Assembly (NCBI GenBank): GCA_039602395.1
Contig: JBCNJP010000027.1
Coordinates: 37,581,841 to 37,645,840 of the forward strand
Length of the DNA stretch: 64,000 nt
Reading direction: 5' to 3'
From: Deinandra increscens subsp. villosa
Taxonomy: Eukaryota; Streptophyta; Magnoliopsida; Asterales; Asteraceae
Part shown: one piece after another, positions 12,339-23,875 of the stretch
Layout of the letters: each line of letters begins with the position of its first letter
How positions within the stretch are numbered: position 1 is the first letter of the stretch
The notes under the pieces: model-generated
What the model saw: only the letters and a program-made list of their open reading frames with translations
Told to the model about the DNA's origin: nothing
Databases searched by the model: none
Program-made: the position numbers and the translations under genes

Positions 12339-13339
12339 TATAGTAATATTATACTCATATCAAAGAGAATAAAATGCTCGAACTTACGATATATTTTTAT
12401 TAAAAAGACATCGTATAAAAAGTTATACACGTTTAAAAAAATTAGGAAACTCAAAAAAGTAACAGTTATACGTTATTCCTATTACATCCTTTCAAACTTT
12501 TGCACGCTTAAAAATTACTTGAAAATTCCATACTTAAATTTGAATCATTGATTTCTTAAATCAATTCTCCATAATCAAACTTATTATAATAAAGGGACAG
12601 TCTCTTTCTAATAAGATTCATCGTTTAAGTCTTGGTAAATAAAAAGTAGAATCTAAGTTTATTTGAGCATCCACAAGAGGGTCTGTATCTTTATAATTTA
12701 TCAAAAAAACACATTTATCTATCAAATTTAGAGACTTTTAAAGAACACTTACATCACATTCCTTATTCTTTAAAAAAACCATATATGTTTAATAGATTGG
12801 TATATTTATGAGTTGCTTGTATTTATCCCTTAAAATATAAGTATAAGGTTTAAACATAAAGATGTTGATGTAAGAGAAAAATAGACGTTTCTTTTTTTTC
12901 TTTTTCTTATAAAATTAAAGGATGAGGTGTAATATAATGAAACTAATATAAATGCTCTATAAGGTTTAAATATAACGATAAGGTTTAAACATAACGAGTG
13001 TCTATGAATCGTTCTTAGAATCTCGGTAACTTTGAGAGCAACCATTCCCATAAACTGCCTAGTCAGTATGCTACATAGCTTTTCTCCAGCACTTCTCACA
13101 AATTTTTTTTTGGCCCCAACGCAGACATTCCCACAAACTTCAATTTTTCTTCACATCACCATTTATTTTATTAATATATTAATTTTTTTCATTTATATAA
13201 TAATTTAAATTAAATAAACATAATTAAAATAAATAGTTAAATAAATAATTAAATAAATGCTGAAAAGAAATAATTAGATACTTTAATTAATAATTAAATA
13301 AATAATCGAAAATTAATAAATTAAATAACTGCATAACAC
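11718..13339. other. AT-rich non-genic sequence with microsatellites
   Basis: Nothing coding is supported. It contains a C homopolymer (about 11905-11914), a long TA dinucleotide tract (about 12268-12330) followed by CACACACA, and AT-rich DNA up to the E1 target duplication AACAC at 13335-13339. The frame at 12830-13099 (minus) has no recognisable features. Confidence 0.6.
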
Positions 13340-14635
13340 TGTTAGATCTAGGTGTCCTGACCCGACTAAATCAAGAACCCGACCCGGTTAAGACCCGTAA
13401 GAGTTACACCGAAGTCAACGGGTTTTAAAGTCCGCTTACCTGATTAAACGACAAATTCACAGAAGAATTAAATATATATTTATTAACTAGTTTAATAAAT
13501 TAATTAATTAATTAATTAATTATTCCTAATTAATCACTATGATTAATTTAGCGACAAAGACATTAAATACTATTTGCGTCTAAGACGACAGTTAACGAAT
13601 CAGTAATTTAACTGATATTCATTAAGTCTCGGCAAGCGACAAATATTTTAATGAGTTAAAACGTTAGTCGTGAAATTAAAAGGTTCGATTAAGGATTAGA
13701 TAAAAACGAGGAACTAAACGGAAACTTAATCAGATATTTATATCTGATTAAGGAGGCGAAAACCCTAATACTCCAATTAAGATTTTTGGCCTCCCTCTCC
13801 TCCTTTCAATCGATCCGACGCCAACCGCCATCCAAGGCCGCCGTCGCTCCTTTGTTCTCTGGCGATCCGGTTCATCTGATCGCGAGAAATCTAATCCGTT
13901 GATCACCTTTTTGTCGTGTTTTCTTCTATCCAACGAATCATTGCAAGGAAGCCTAGACCCTGCCGCCGTGAGGCCTCACCGAGTCGGACCACTGCCGCCA
14001 CCTCACAGCCGCTCTGCCAGCCGTCGCCCTTGCCGCCGCCGCTCCAGCCGGCCGCCCCTCGCCGTCGGTGGTTCGTCTGCCAACTCACATGATCACGAAT
14101 TGCTGTTACACGGCGTGTTTGCTCGTCGTCCGTGAAACCCTAATCGCGCCATATCCGACGTGCGAGATTTTCTCGGTGCTCGAGTCGCCGCGTAGTAAAT
14201 CTTGCAAGTTGCGAGGATAGTCAGATTCGCCTATCGAGTTAAATCTGCGAAACCCTAGCGTCACCCATTAGCTTTTGGTGTCTCAAGCGTTTGTTTGAAT
14301 CACCGACTCAGGTATATCTAAACTCGTCGTTAGTTTAGATTTATTTAATTTATTTGTTTTATTATTATCGCGTTTTGTTTTCAACGCGATTGGTGTTTGT
14401 GCGTTTTGGTGATTGACGTATGCTGTTGCGATTAGGCTTATGTTAATAAACTGGTAATAGGGATTTGTAAATTAAATTGTTTTCCGCTGCGTATTTAATT
14501 ACTAGTTAATTTAATTTATTTTAATTTACATATTTACTCGGTAAATGATTTAATAATTATTTGACATAAATAATTATTTAATTCGAAAATTTTTGTCGTT
14601 ACCGGGAACCCGAATACCACTGTCGTAACCCAACA
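13340..14635 (+). repeat. E1 5' LTR
   Basis: 1296 bp, TGTTAGATCTAGG... to ...GTAACCCAACA. It aligns end to end with 34288-35569 with scattered substitutions and small indels. A GC-rich CCG-repeat tract (about 13960-14060) gives spurious open frames on both strands. Confidence 0.93.
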
Positions 14636-14636
14636 G

Positions 14637-14648
14637 TGGTATCAGAGC
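14637..14648 (+). other. E1 primer binding site (tRNA-iMet)
   Basis: TGGTATCAGAGC, one base after the LTR end, is complementary to the 3' end of plant initiator methionine tRNA, the usual plant copia primer. Confidence 0.93.
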
Positions 14649-16082
14649 CTTGATCACCACACACAAACCCTAACCGCTCGATTTTAAACCGGTGTTTTTT
14701 TTTTTGCGAACTAGGGTTTTTAACCCGAAAGTCGCGAGATTAATTGAATCGCCGTTTAGATATGTTTAGTCGATTTAAATCCACTAAACATAATTCGATT
14801 CGATAAAATTGATTGAATTATCTTTCGCACATATTCGGCTCGACCCTGTTTCTGGTTTGTCATGAATTTCATGGTTTGGCCAATTAGGCCCATTTGTTTT
14901 GTTTTTTGGATTGACCCACTTTTGATTGGGTTCAAAGTTGTATTTAGTTTTAAAATAGATTAGTTTTATTTTAATTGCTCACCTTCGCCTGGACGAACGA
15001 GACGAGCTAGATGCGACCACCCCGTTTGGAGGTTACCCCTTCTAGGGATTTTCGAAAATGGCCAGGACCCAAAAAGAGACCGAGATTCCTCATGACACGC
15101 AGGAGCTTGTTGAAGGCAAGTGGGAGCCACTAAATCAATCAGGAAGTTTTTTTTCTACCTTGTGGTTGGTTTACTTTAAGTCCCTCGACCTTCCTCGATA
15201 TTGTCATAGACTCTGACAATATCGAAACCTCTGTATGGCCGATTATGTGCACGTGTGTTTGCTTGTCTTTGGTTGCTTGTCTTAATTCTGATTAACGCAC
15301 TAACTAAAATCCAAACTTAGTTTTACCGGTATAAAACTAAGTTTTCGATCAATTAAATGATAAGTCCTAATTTTAATTACGGCTTCATAAAATATAATAA
15401 CCAATTTAATTCGACATTAAATTTGGATTTTTTCGATAAATGAATCAAACTTGGTGAATAATTAGTTATCGCCTCGCGACACGTAGATCGTTAATACTTA
15501 GGATATTTAAATGATCATCCCGAGTGAGATAGGGTTGAAATTTGGTCAAAACGCTAATTATTAAAATTTGACTTAATAATCCTATCTGGTAAGCCTAAAA
15601 CCGGTAGTCTATGACATCCTAAGTCAAGTCTAACTTGGAACATATTTACCGATGCATCCATATTGGAGTATTTTAACACCGCACATGGTGTTCAGGGTAT
15701 CTTCCAAGGTGAGTGTACTGGAGTACTTCAACACCGTACACACACACTGATCACTTAGGACAACTACCATTTTTCTTTACACGCACCTTTGGTATTGGAG
15801 TATTTCAACACCGTACCTCTGGTCGGCCTGTAGACAAAATGGGCATAGATGGGGCTAAACGTATTTCGTTGATCCGTTCGCGAAAGCCCCATGACGGAAG
15901 TTGTGATAGTTTTTCACAAGTGACACTCGTTGTCCATTTGGTTACTTAGAAATCTTGAAAGCACTTTACGATGTCTGGAGAAATTGTCTAAATAACTGAG
16001 TTCCCATTTCCTATTCAAGATTAGCTTGCCATCCTTGAATACGAATCAAACATCAAAACACTATATTTGCCTGTTATTTCAG
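14649..16082 (+). other. E1 leader with three direct repeats
   Basis: No coding. Three copies of a unit reading GGAGTAYTTCAACACCGTAC or near it occur at about 15664, 15720 and 15797. An AAGTGGGAGCCAC tract at 15119 resembles a polypurine tract. The gag start follows at 16083. Confidence 0.6.
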
Positions 16083-16955
16083 ATGGCTAACGCAAACCGC
16101 GCAAACCAAGAGATTTTCCATCTCAAGTCTCTTCTTGAGAAAGAGAAGCTTGACGGTGCCAACTTCCTTGATTGGGAAAAGAATATGAGAATCGTCTTGA
16201 AGATGGCTAACATGGAAAACGTGTTAGAGGCTGAGGTTCCCAAGCAACCTGAAGCCGACACTGCTCCAGCGCGTAATGCCCATAACACATTATGACGGAA
16301 TGCTAAATCTGTCGCATGTCTTATGCTAGCCACTATGACTTCTGAGATTCAGAAGAACATGGTCGACAGGACGGCTTTTCAGATGATCGGTGATCTGAGG
16401 GGCATGTTTGAAATAGAGGCCCAACAGGAGCACTACGAAACCGTTGTGACACTTATTAACTGTCGCATGGCTGAGGGCGCTCCCATCAGCGCCCATGTCC
16501 TGAAGATGAAGGGTTACATCGACCGTCGAGCAAAGCTGAATTACGTTATCCCCGCCGAAATGGCGACGGACCTAATTCTACACTCACTGTCCAGTGCCTT
16601 CACCCCTTTCAGGGTGAAATTCAACATGCACAACATGGTAAAGACAGTGACTGAGCTTCATGGCATGCTCAAAACTGCCAAGGTTAACTTTGTTAACGGC
16701 AAGGCACCCGATGTACTCGCAATCCGATCAGGAGGTGTCAAGAAGCCAGAGGTGAAGAAAGGAAGGCATGGAAATATGAAGAAGGGCAAGGCAGTTGTAC
16801 CCAGAGCGTCTGGAAGCTCCCAGAAGGGCAAGTCGAAAGCGTCCAAGGCACCGCCGCCAGATCAGCGCCAATGTTTTGAATGCAATAAGATGGGGCACTG
16901 GAAAAGAAACTACCCAGAGTATCTTCCCAAGGTGAAGAATGGGAAAGCCCAGTAG
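16083..16955 (+). pseudogene. E1 gag (UBN2-type capsid plus zinc knuckle), one nonsense mutation
   Basis: The frame opens MANANRANQEIFHLKSLLEK and has the copia gag signature LDGANFLDWEKNMRIVL. A single in-frame TGA (16293-16295) interrupts it; the same frame resumes at once (RNAKSVACLMLATM) and runs to 16955, about 290 codons in all. The C-terminal third is Lys/Gly-rich and ends in a zinc knuckle CFECNKMGHWKRNYPEY, where the fourth zinc ligand expected in CX2CX4HX4C is Tyr instead of Cys. The stop and the missing ligand both argue that this copy is dead. No protease or pol follows. Start chosen at 16083; an in-frame ATG also exists at 16026. Confidence 0.88.
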
Positions 16956-17773
16956 GGTAATCCCTCAGGTATACACATAAGTTTATGTTGTATGATGCTT
17001 CACTAATTCTGCAAAATATATGCTTGACATACTTTACATTTTGTAGGTGCATGAAGCTGAAGAAAGCAGACAAAGTCGACATTGAGCTACTCTGCGACAT
17101 TCGCACCCAAAATAAAGCTCATGTCTAACGTTTTCAGTTTAAAACAATTCTTTCAAAATATCCTTTAACATCGGACTTGAGAGTCCGATAGAATAGATCA
17201 TCTTCTCGATCATCACGAGACACTTTCAAACAATCCAAATGAAAGCATCTCCATGCTATCAAACTCTTAAACGAGTTTGACAATCGTCTTTAAATTTATG
17301 GGTGATTCATAACATCTGGATATTAAGCGTTTGATTTTCGTACTGCACCTACGAAAGCGAACAATTTCGTTCTTGAAAATGAAATATAATTGCCACGATT
17401 CCTTCGTGCAACTTAATATCCAAAAGGTTTGAAAGAAGGATGATATTGGGAATGTCAGTCTGCCTAAAGCAAGTGGGAGCATCGCCACTGATCCTTACCG
17501 GAATAATGATCAAATTCCGATCTGAAGATCATTTAAATTTACTGGATTAAATTTTAAATGACGCCTCAATTAAGTTAAAGTTTCAAGATTAAAATTAAGT
17601 ATTGATCACATCGCGGTTGAGCAACCACATATACGATCAATCTCTTGAAACGATTCGAATCATACTAAATATGATAGAAAAGGAATCTAATACTTAGATA
17701 TTGCATGAAAATGTCACAGTAAAGGATTACACAACGGCATAAGATGGAAAATCACATCGTCACTGTCAAACAC
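16956..17773 (+). other. E1 internal non-coding sequence up to the E2 insertion
   Basis: No pol homology. It includes AAGTGGGAGCATCGCC at 17470, one of several PPT-like tracts in E1 (also near 15119, 29508 and the real one at about 34276-34287). It ends with the E2 target duplication AACAC (17769-17773). Confidence 0.55.
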
Positions 17774-18133
17774 TAAAAAACCGTAAGACGGATCTTACTA
17801 TAGGTTTGCTTGATCGTAGAGAGAACACGAGACGTAAATAATAGTTTGTTTTATTGAAATCAACATAGACTCAATTACAAACTCTCTCTGAAGCTCTCTA
17901 GAGAAACACTGTCAAAAACACATAGTTAAGAACTGGTCTCTCACACTCTCGTCATTACATTCAAAGCACAAGATCCTATATATAGACGTCTGCTCCGAGC
18001 TCCGTCCGAACTCCAAGTTCGGCGGGTCCGAACCTCAGGTTCGGACCTAGTTCGGCCGGCAGCATGAACTTGTCTTGAATCTTCACATCGTCTTGTTCAG
18101 ATACTTCACATGACGCACAATTATGTATCAACA
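17774..18133 (-). repeat. E2 3' LTR with GGTCCGAACC palindrome
   Basis: 360 bp. A perfect 10-bp stem GGTCCGAACC (18025-18034) pairs with GGTTCGGACC (18038-18047) across TCA, next to another CCGAAC/GTTCGG pair. A TATA-like CTATATATAG lies at about 17974. Immediately to the right is AACTCCCCCTCGTC, which in element sense is the GA-rich polypurine tract. Confidence 0.9.
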
Positions 18134-19674
18134 AACTCCCCCTCGTCATGTGCAGTATCTGTTCACCAGTTAAAACATATTCTTTGAACAAACTCCCCCT
18201 CAACTTGATGGTAGCTTGATCTTTGAATACTTGACGATGAGCAGTTTCGTTCATCTTTATCAACAGCCTCAGAAGACTTGAAGTTGTGATGAACTCTTTC
18301 CTTTGAGTACCTGGCCAACATAAATAATCTTGGCGCAAAACTTCTCTTCGAGAATCCAAGATATGAATTTTGAAAATGTTTTTTCGTATCTAGTGTCGAT
18401 CAATCGAAAACAAATAAGAAGTAAAATCTTTTTGGCTTTTAGAAAATTTATATCAAAACAAACCTAAAATCTTTTTGATTTTTCAAACTTATGCTAAAAC
18501 ACACCAAAAATCTTTTTGTACTTTTCGGAAATAAAATGTAAATGCAATACAAAAACAAACTCTATTTTTGGTATTTTGTGAGAAAGATCACGACACAAGA
18601 TCATATCAGACATAACGCATCTAGCTCATTTCAATTTCGGTCTTAATCAGCATGCAAACCAAGATAATCGCAAATACAACATTGATTGTTTATTTCAGCA
18701 TGCACCAATCATATTTATCGTTTTCAGATATGCTTGAGGTAATTTTTGACATGCACTGATAACTCGGCCTCTACCCTATCAGAAATACTAGCAAATCATC
18801 ATATTTATCATATAGAAGTAACTTTTATTCGAGATTTAAGCATCCTTGATGAGTCATGCAAAAATAAAGCAGAACCTCAAATACTTAGCAATCAGGTCGG
18901 TCTTTCGACACGCAGAGAAAGCCCAAGTATTTGAAAAAATAAGAAAGCAAAACAAGTTGAAATTGTATAATCCAACAACAATCAGGTCGGTTCTTCCGAA
19001 CGCGCAGAGAAAATCCGATGGATTATACGAAACACCAATTAAAATAAAGCAGAACGTCAAACGAACAACAATCAGGTCGATCTTTCGATACGCAGAGAAA
19101 GTCCGATCGTTTGACAAAATAAAGAAAATCAAACAAGTTTAAATCTTTCAAAATGAAAACATGCATTCATCAGGATATCTCTTTATTCTATTTTTGTGTT
19201 AGAATCATCACATAGCATTCATCAAGAAGCAAACAACCAAAGATTATCAGGCAAGCTTTATGTTTATATCTTACTTTCAGATATCAGATTAGTCATGCAC
19301 ATTCACAGATCATACAAGAACCTACAGCCTTTAGACTTACTCTATCCATGGCAGATAACGTATATGCTGATGTACTATCATTTCTTGCTTTTGTCGGATC
19401 AATTTCTCAAATTTTCATCATCATTTTTTTTATATTTTCCGATTTCTCCCCCTAAAATTCAAACAAATATTATCTGTTGAATTTTCAAAGTTCTCCCCCT
19501 AAAAATATGAACGAAAGAAAAAAGAATAACAAAAATGAAAATGATCGATCAACACTTGACACATTTTGAAATTTTTTTTTTTTTTTTTTTTGTAAAAATC
19601 AGTGTTTCAAAGATAGGAACGTTGCATTTTAACTTAAAACCACAAGTATCTCACTGTCAGCAACCTCTCGATTA
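18134..19674 (-). other. E2 3' region, non-coding, multiple PPT-like tracts
   Basis: CTCCCCCT (GGGGGAG in element sense) appears at about 18136, 18193, 19447 and 19493, with only the first next to the LTR. The hairpin array lies at 18878-19115. A T run occupies 19570-19591. No pol domains are present. The frame at 17976-18359 runs across the LTR/PPT junction and is not called. Confidence 0.6.
18878..19115 (-). ncRNA. Three tandem GNRA-capped hairpins with covarying closing stems
   Basis: Outer stems (plus-strand coordinates) are CAAATACTT/AAGTATTTG (18878-18886, 18925-18933), GTATAATCCA/TGGATTATAC (18965-18974, 19019-19028) and GTCAAACGA/TCGTTTGAC (19056-19064, 19107-19115). Each is perfect and each differs in sequence. 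Between them lies a shared core including CAATCAGGTCG and CGCAGAGAAA. Inside each core is a second small stem that also changes while staying paired: GTC/GAC, GTTC/GAAC and ATC/GAT. In element sense the tetraloops are GAAA, GGAA and GAAA, all GNRA. Two nested stems covarying across tandem copies is good evidence for selected RNA structure. Function unknown. Confidence 0.72.
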
Positions 19675-21091
19675 CTAACAGGTCTTCCTGAAATACCTGC
19701 AAACACTAGAAAATAGTAAGTTCTTAAAACCCCGACCCTCATCCCCAACGATGATAGGTCGTCCAGTGTCCTCAACAAAATATGTGTTGGCCGTGGAGAC
19801 AACTTTTCGTCTCCATTCCTGTTTTGGTTTGATAATTTCTAGTGAACCATTGTCAACTGATGAGTGACAATCAGAACTACTACCCAATTTCTCCGAAAGA
19901 GACTTTGGTTTCCATGAAAATTTAGTATTGGGCATTGGTTCACTCAAAATAATGCCATCAAGATCAACATACTTTGTATGTTTGGCATTTGATGATGAAT
20001 TGTTAGTTGTCGTAGGACAATTATTTGCATAATGACCTTTCTTACGACAAACAAAACAAAGTCTTTTACTAGTTGAATTAATATAAGCTGGTTTTCCAAA
20101 CTGATCAGTCAGACATTCATCATAAACTTTTGAAAACACAGGTTGAAATGTCTTTGGTTTATGAAATTTTGGAAAACATTTTGGAGAATCATAAAAATCA
20201 GAATCATCTCCATAACCAAAGAATTTATCTTGACGATAAAACCTGTTAGAATTAGCAGAATAAAATGAATCTGAATTGTTACCGCCTTGTGGTGTAGCAT
20301 CAGATATACAAGAAGACTCTTCAGAAAAAAGCTTTTCACCTGGTGAAGATACTTTCTGCTTCCAACATTGTGTCTTCTTATCTGAAAACACCCTCTGCTT
20401 CTTCATCTTCTTCGTTTTGAATTCCTTTTTGTTGAAATCTTTGGTCGGCATTTCTGTTTCTTTAAATCCCAAACCTCCATTTTTCTTTTTAAACTTATCT
20501 TGAACAGAAGTTGATATCTCATGACCTTGTTTGGCAAGCTTTGTAAATTCAGACTTGATACCTTTCAAATCATTCTTCCCGGAAATCAATGAATCATCTA
20601 TCACAATTTCAGAAAACTTTGGCATCGTTACTTTTTCTGGATTTCCATGAAACACCTGTTCTTTCTCAAGAAAAGTAGATTTGGAATCAAACTTCAACCC
20701 TTTGCGATAATCAACCTCCTTTTTATTTTTCTTTGATTTGAATTTTGTTTTCTTTCCTGAACTGATATCAGCAAACTTTGAATAATCATGCTGTTCAACA
20801 CCAGATGATGTAGCTGGAACAGACTTTTCAATATCTACTGGAGCAGGAACTTGATGAAGACATTCATCTTGACCATTTTTCTCACTCTTTTCCAGCTTAT
20901 ACATATAATTCAGAAAAGTTGGTGAATGATTGCAAATTTTCAATCTTCGCTGCAAATCAAACATCTCAATCTTTTGTTCAGATATTTTCATATTAGCTTC
21001 CGACAATTCTTTCTGCGAAGCGATGTACTTGTCAGATAATTTGTTATAATCACTGATATGACACTGTCTCAACCGACACTCTTCCAGAACT

Positions 21092-21589
21092 TGTAAGTCC
21101 CGAAACGGTCCTAACACGATATCGTTTAATCTATAGAAGTGCGGAATCCAACTATAGACTAGATTCAAGAACAAGGGTGAAATAAAGATATGAAAAACGC
21201 AAAGATAAATGCAATAAAACCTCAAAGAGTGCACACGATTAATAATCATCTGGTACACAAGCTTGACACAACCGAAAAGCCTCCTTGTATCTCTCTCAAC
21301 TAGCTAACCCTTTACAAGATGCACTACATGTTCCTTATATAGGGGAGGACAAGCTTGGTCAACAAGCCATCCTCAAAACCCTAATTAATCTTAAATTCCC
21401 GTATTGGACCATAAGAGCCCACTAAACTCCCCTTAAACTCTTCCTAATTGGGCCCAAACACCTCTAAAATGGCCCAATGACCCAATATACCCATAACCCA
21501 ACTAATTTTCACCTATTCTATCACATAGGCCTTCAAAATAGTCCGCCAAGTGACGATTTAATACACAAGCCACAAATTATTCCCTTACA
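21092..21589 (-). repeat. E3 3' LTR
   Basis: TGTAAGTCCCG... to ...TTCCCTTACA on the plus strand. A TATA-like element (TATATAAGG in element sense) lies at about 21335. The polypurine tract abuts it at 21590-21600. Confidence 0.93.
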
Positions 21590-23875
21590 ATCTTCCCCTT
21601 GGCTTGTGATATTAAATGTCTTCTACATTCAATCTTCAGACTTGCAGTCTTCTCCTTGGCTTGAGCATGGGTTGATGAAGATTCTTTTCTTTAACAATCT
21701 TCAATAGGCAGCATATGGGATGTTAGATGGCTCTCTCTCTTTATCATCATCAGCTTGAACTCCAAATGATAAGCACGTAATGAGAGGAGGATTCTCATGC
21801 ACTTGTTTCTTCTTTAATGATCTTGGGTCCTCACTGAATCATTGGTAACTGACTTGACTTGCATTCTTGGGTCCTCACTGATCTTGGGTCCTCAGAGGAC
21901 AAATTTTGAAAACCTCTGTCTTGGCATTCTTGAACTTCTTGTTGTGACTGCTCTACATCTTTTCTTCAATTAGCTTCCCCTAAACTTGAGAACGGTGTCT
22001 TTGGAAGCTTTACTTGAACAACCAACAAACTTCCCCTAAGCATAGGGTAAGTCCTTTTCCGGCTGGTTCTTCAACTTGATCAGCAGTAGAGTTCTTGCTT
22101 TGGTCAACTGAGTCCTTGACCTTCTTCTCCATGAGTTGTCTTTCTCACTTAACCTGTCAAACACAACATGAAACAGACACTAACCAGACGATGACTGGTT
22201 ATCGGGTTAGCATTGTTTAACCAAAAGCACTTCCCCCGAACCCGAGAACTCTTCACATTATCTACCCCTGTGATTCTGGAGGGGTGATACTTTCTTGCAC
22301 AAGACCCATAAAAACTTATTAAAACCTTTAAATTAACCTGGCCATTGTTGTAAAACAAAATAAACAATAAGAACTTAAGATAACACAAAAGAAAAATAAA
22401 AAAAATAAAAAAACAAACATACCAAATTACTAAACGAGAAGGTTTATATGGGATCAAACCGTCTTTGTCTGAACTGAGGAACCCTTTTAGCATCTGTTAC
22501 TCGAACACGTCCAGGTGATCGCCAGTATATTGGTCCTTCTTAAACCCATGTTCCTCATTTTCCCGGCTGTTTGTCACTTATTTATCTTTTAGGTGCATTA
22601 ATTATGAACATCCGACAGTCACACACAAATCCTAGGTAATTAATATGTGCAGTCTATCAAGCTTGATCATTCCCTACCACATATTTTCACATTCCCATAT
22701 CCAGAGTTTTGAATCTTTTCTCGAGACTTGGTTGAGAAGAGAAAGAACAGATCATAAAAGAGATAGGAATAATATACAAAGACTTGTATGATTTCAACTC
22801 AGAGGCGTTTATCAGTCAGGTGGTAACCTTTCATCAAACACATAAGCCTAGTCACAAAGTCAGGGCTAAAGGGCTTTGGACGCTAGAGGGTCTCTTTTGT
22901 TGTGCACATTGGCATCTTTTGGGGTGTAAATTATATACAGTGATCTGCAAGCACGTTAATCCAGACTAACCAGGTCTTTGCTCACGCAAAACAAAGGAAA
23001 GTCTGATTAACACGTCAACCATTCTACACCAGGTCATTGCTCACGCAAAGCAGAGGCAAGACTTGACTGACGGCTTTGACATCCCCAGATCTTTGCTCAC
23101 ACAAAACAGAGGGGACGCCGATTTTTTGAGATTTTCGATTCAACACTTTGGAGTCCGGCGTGTGTATCGGGAACAATTTCGCAGTCAAATAGAACAAGCA
23201 CTTAACCTAAGTGTGTGTATCCCGTCAAATGACATACTTTATCTTTAAGTGTTGTGACCCATACCTTTGTTTTTGGAACTGAGCCTACCGAGCACATCAC
23301 CTTGGATCATGTCTTTCACTTTTGCCTTACGTGTGTCAGTCATTCTGAGAACGGAAATATTTCATTTCCCACCTTCTTAAACACACAAACAAAATATTAA
23401 AAATTAAAAAACACAATTTTTTAGGGGTCTACTATTTCATCTTTTCTATTCTTCCCCTTGCTTTTTGATTTTTAAGAACAACACACGAACTAAAACTAAA
23501 ACTCTATTTTTGTAGTTTTAGACTTTTTTTTTTTTTTTTTTTTTTTATGAACGCACTGACACAATACTAAATATGTACTAAAAACTGGCCAAGCAAACCT
23601 TCAAAGTTTATCTTTTGAAAATTTTCAGAAATGGGTTTTGTTTCATGCACAACCATACTTCACATCAAATCAGCCAAGAAACAAACAATTTAGACAGTGT
23701 TACCTTTACTGCTGATTTTCTCAGATTTACCTCTCACAAGGAAACATACCCTCCATTGAAATCTTCATGTCATGTGGTGGAGAGATGCCTCCTATCCTGT
23801 GCCTGGAACAATCACTATCACAAACAACAAGGTTAATGAAAGTCCTCCTTGACTGTTCCTGCACAAGGTGAGAGA
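21590..23875 (-). other. E3 3' region, non-coding
   Basis: No coding homology. It contains three copies of CTTGGGTCCTCA (21820-21895) and repeated CTTCCCCT/TTCCCCTAA tracts (GGGGAAG in element sense, near 21593, 21976 and 22031) that mimic the polypurine tract. The hairpin-like repeats are at 22955-23115. A T run lies at 23524-23546. Confidence 0.55.
22955..23115 (-). ncRNA. Diverged hairpin repeats related to the E2 array
   Basis: Three units share CAGRTC(A/T)TTGCTCAC(G/A)CAAA. In the first, the inner stem TTTGC/GCAAA (22977-22981, 22986-22990) closes on TCAC, which is GTGA in element sense and fits GNRA; the outer stem is GTTAATCCAGAC with GTCTGATTAAC (22955-22966, 23001-23011; one bulge). 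The second has TTGC/GCAA (23037-23040, 23045-23048). The third has TCCCC/GGGGA outside (23082-23086, 23111-23115). Location and layout match the E2 array. Support is weaker than for E2 because some outer stems are short. Confidence 0.5.

Noticed and set aside
13748..14135. Ala/Arg/Pro-rich proteins on both strands
   Set aside because: GC-rich tract within the E1 LTR; repeated at 34691-35179 with the LTR copy.
18878..19115. Hammerhead ribozyme or CRISPR-like array
   Set aside because: No CUGAUGA...GAAA hammerhead core with a cleavage site; only three units, with paired arms rather than spacers, inside an LTR element.
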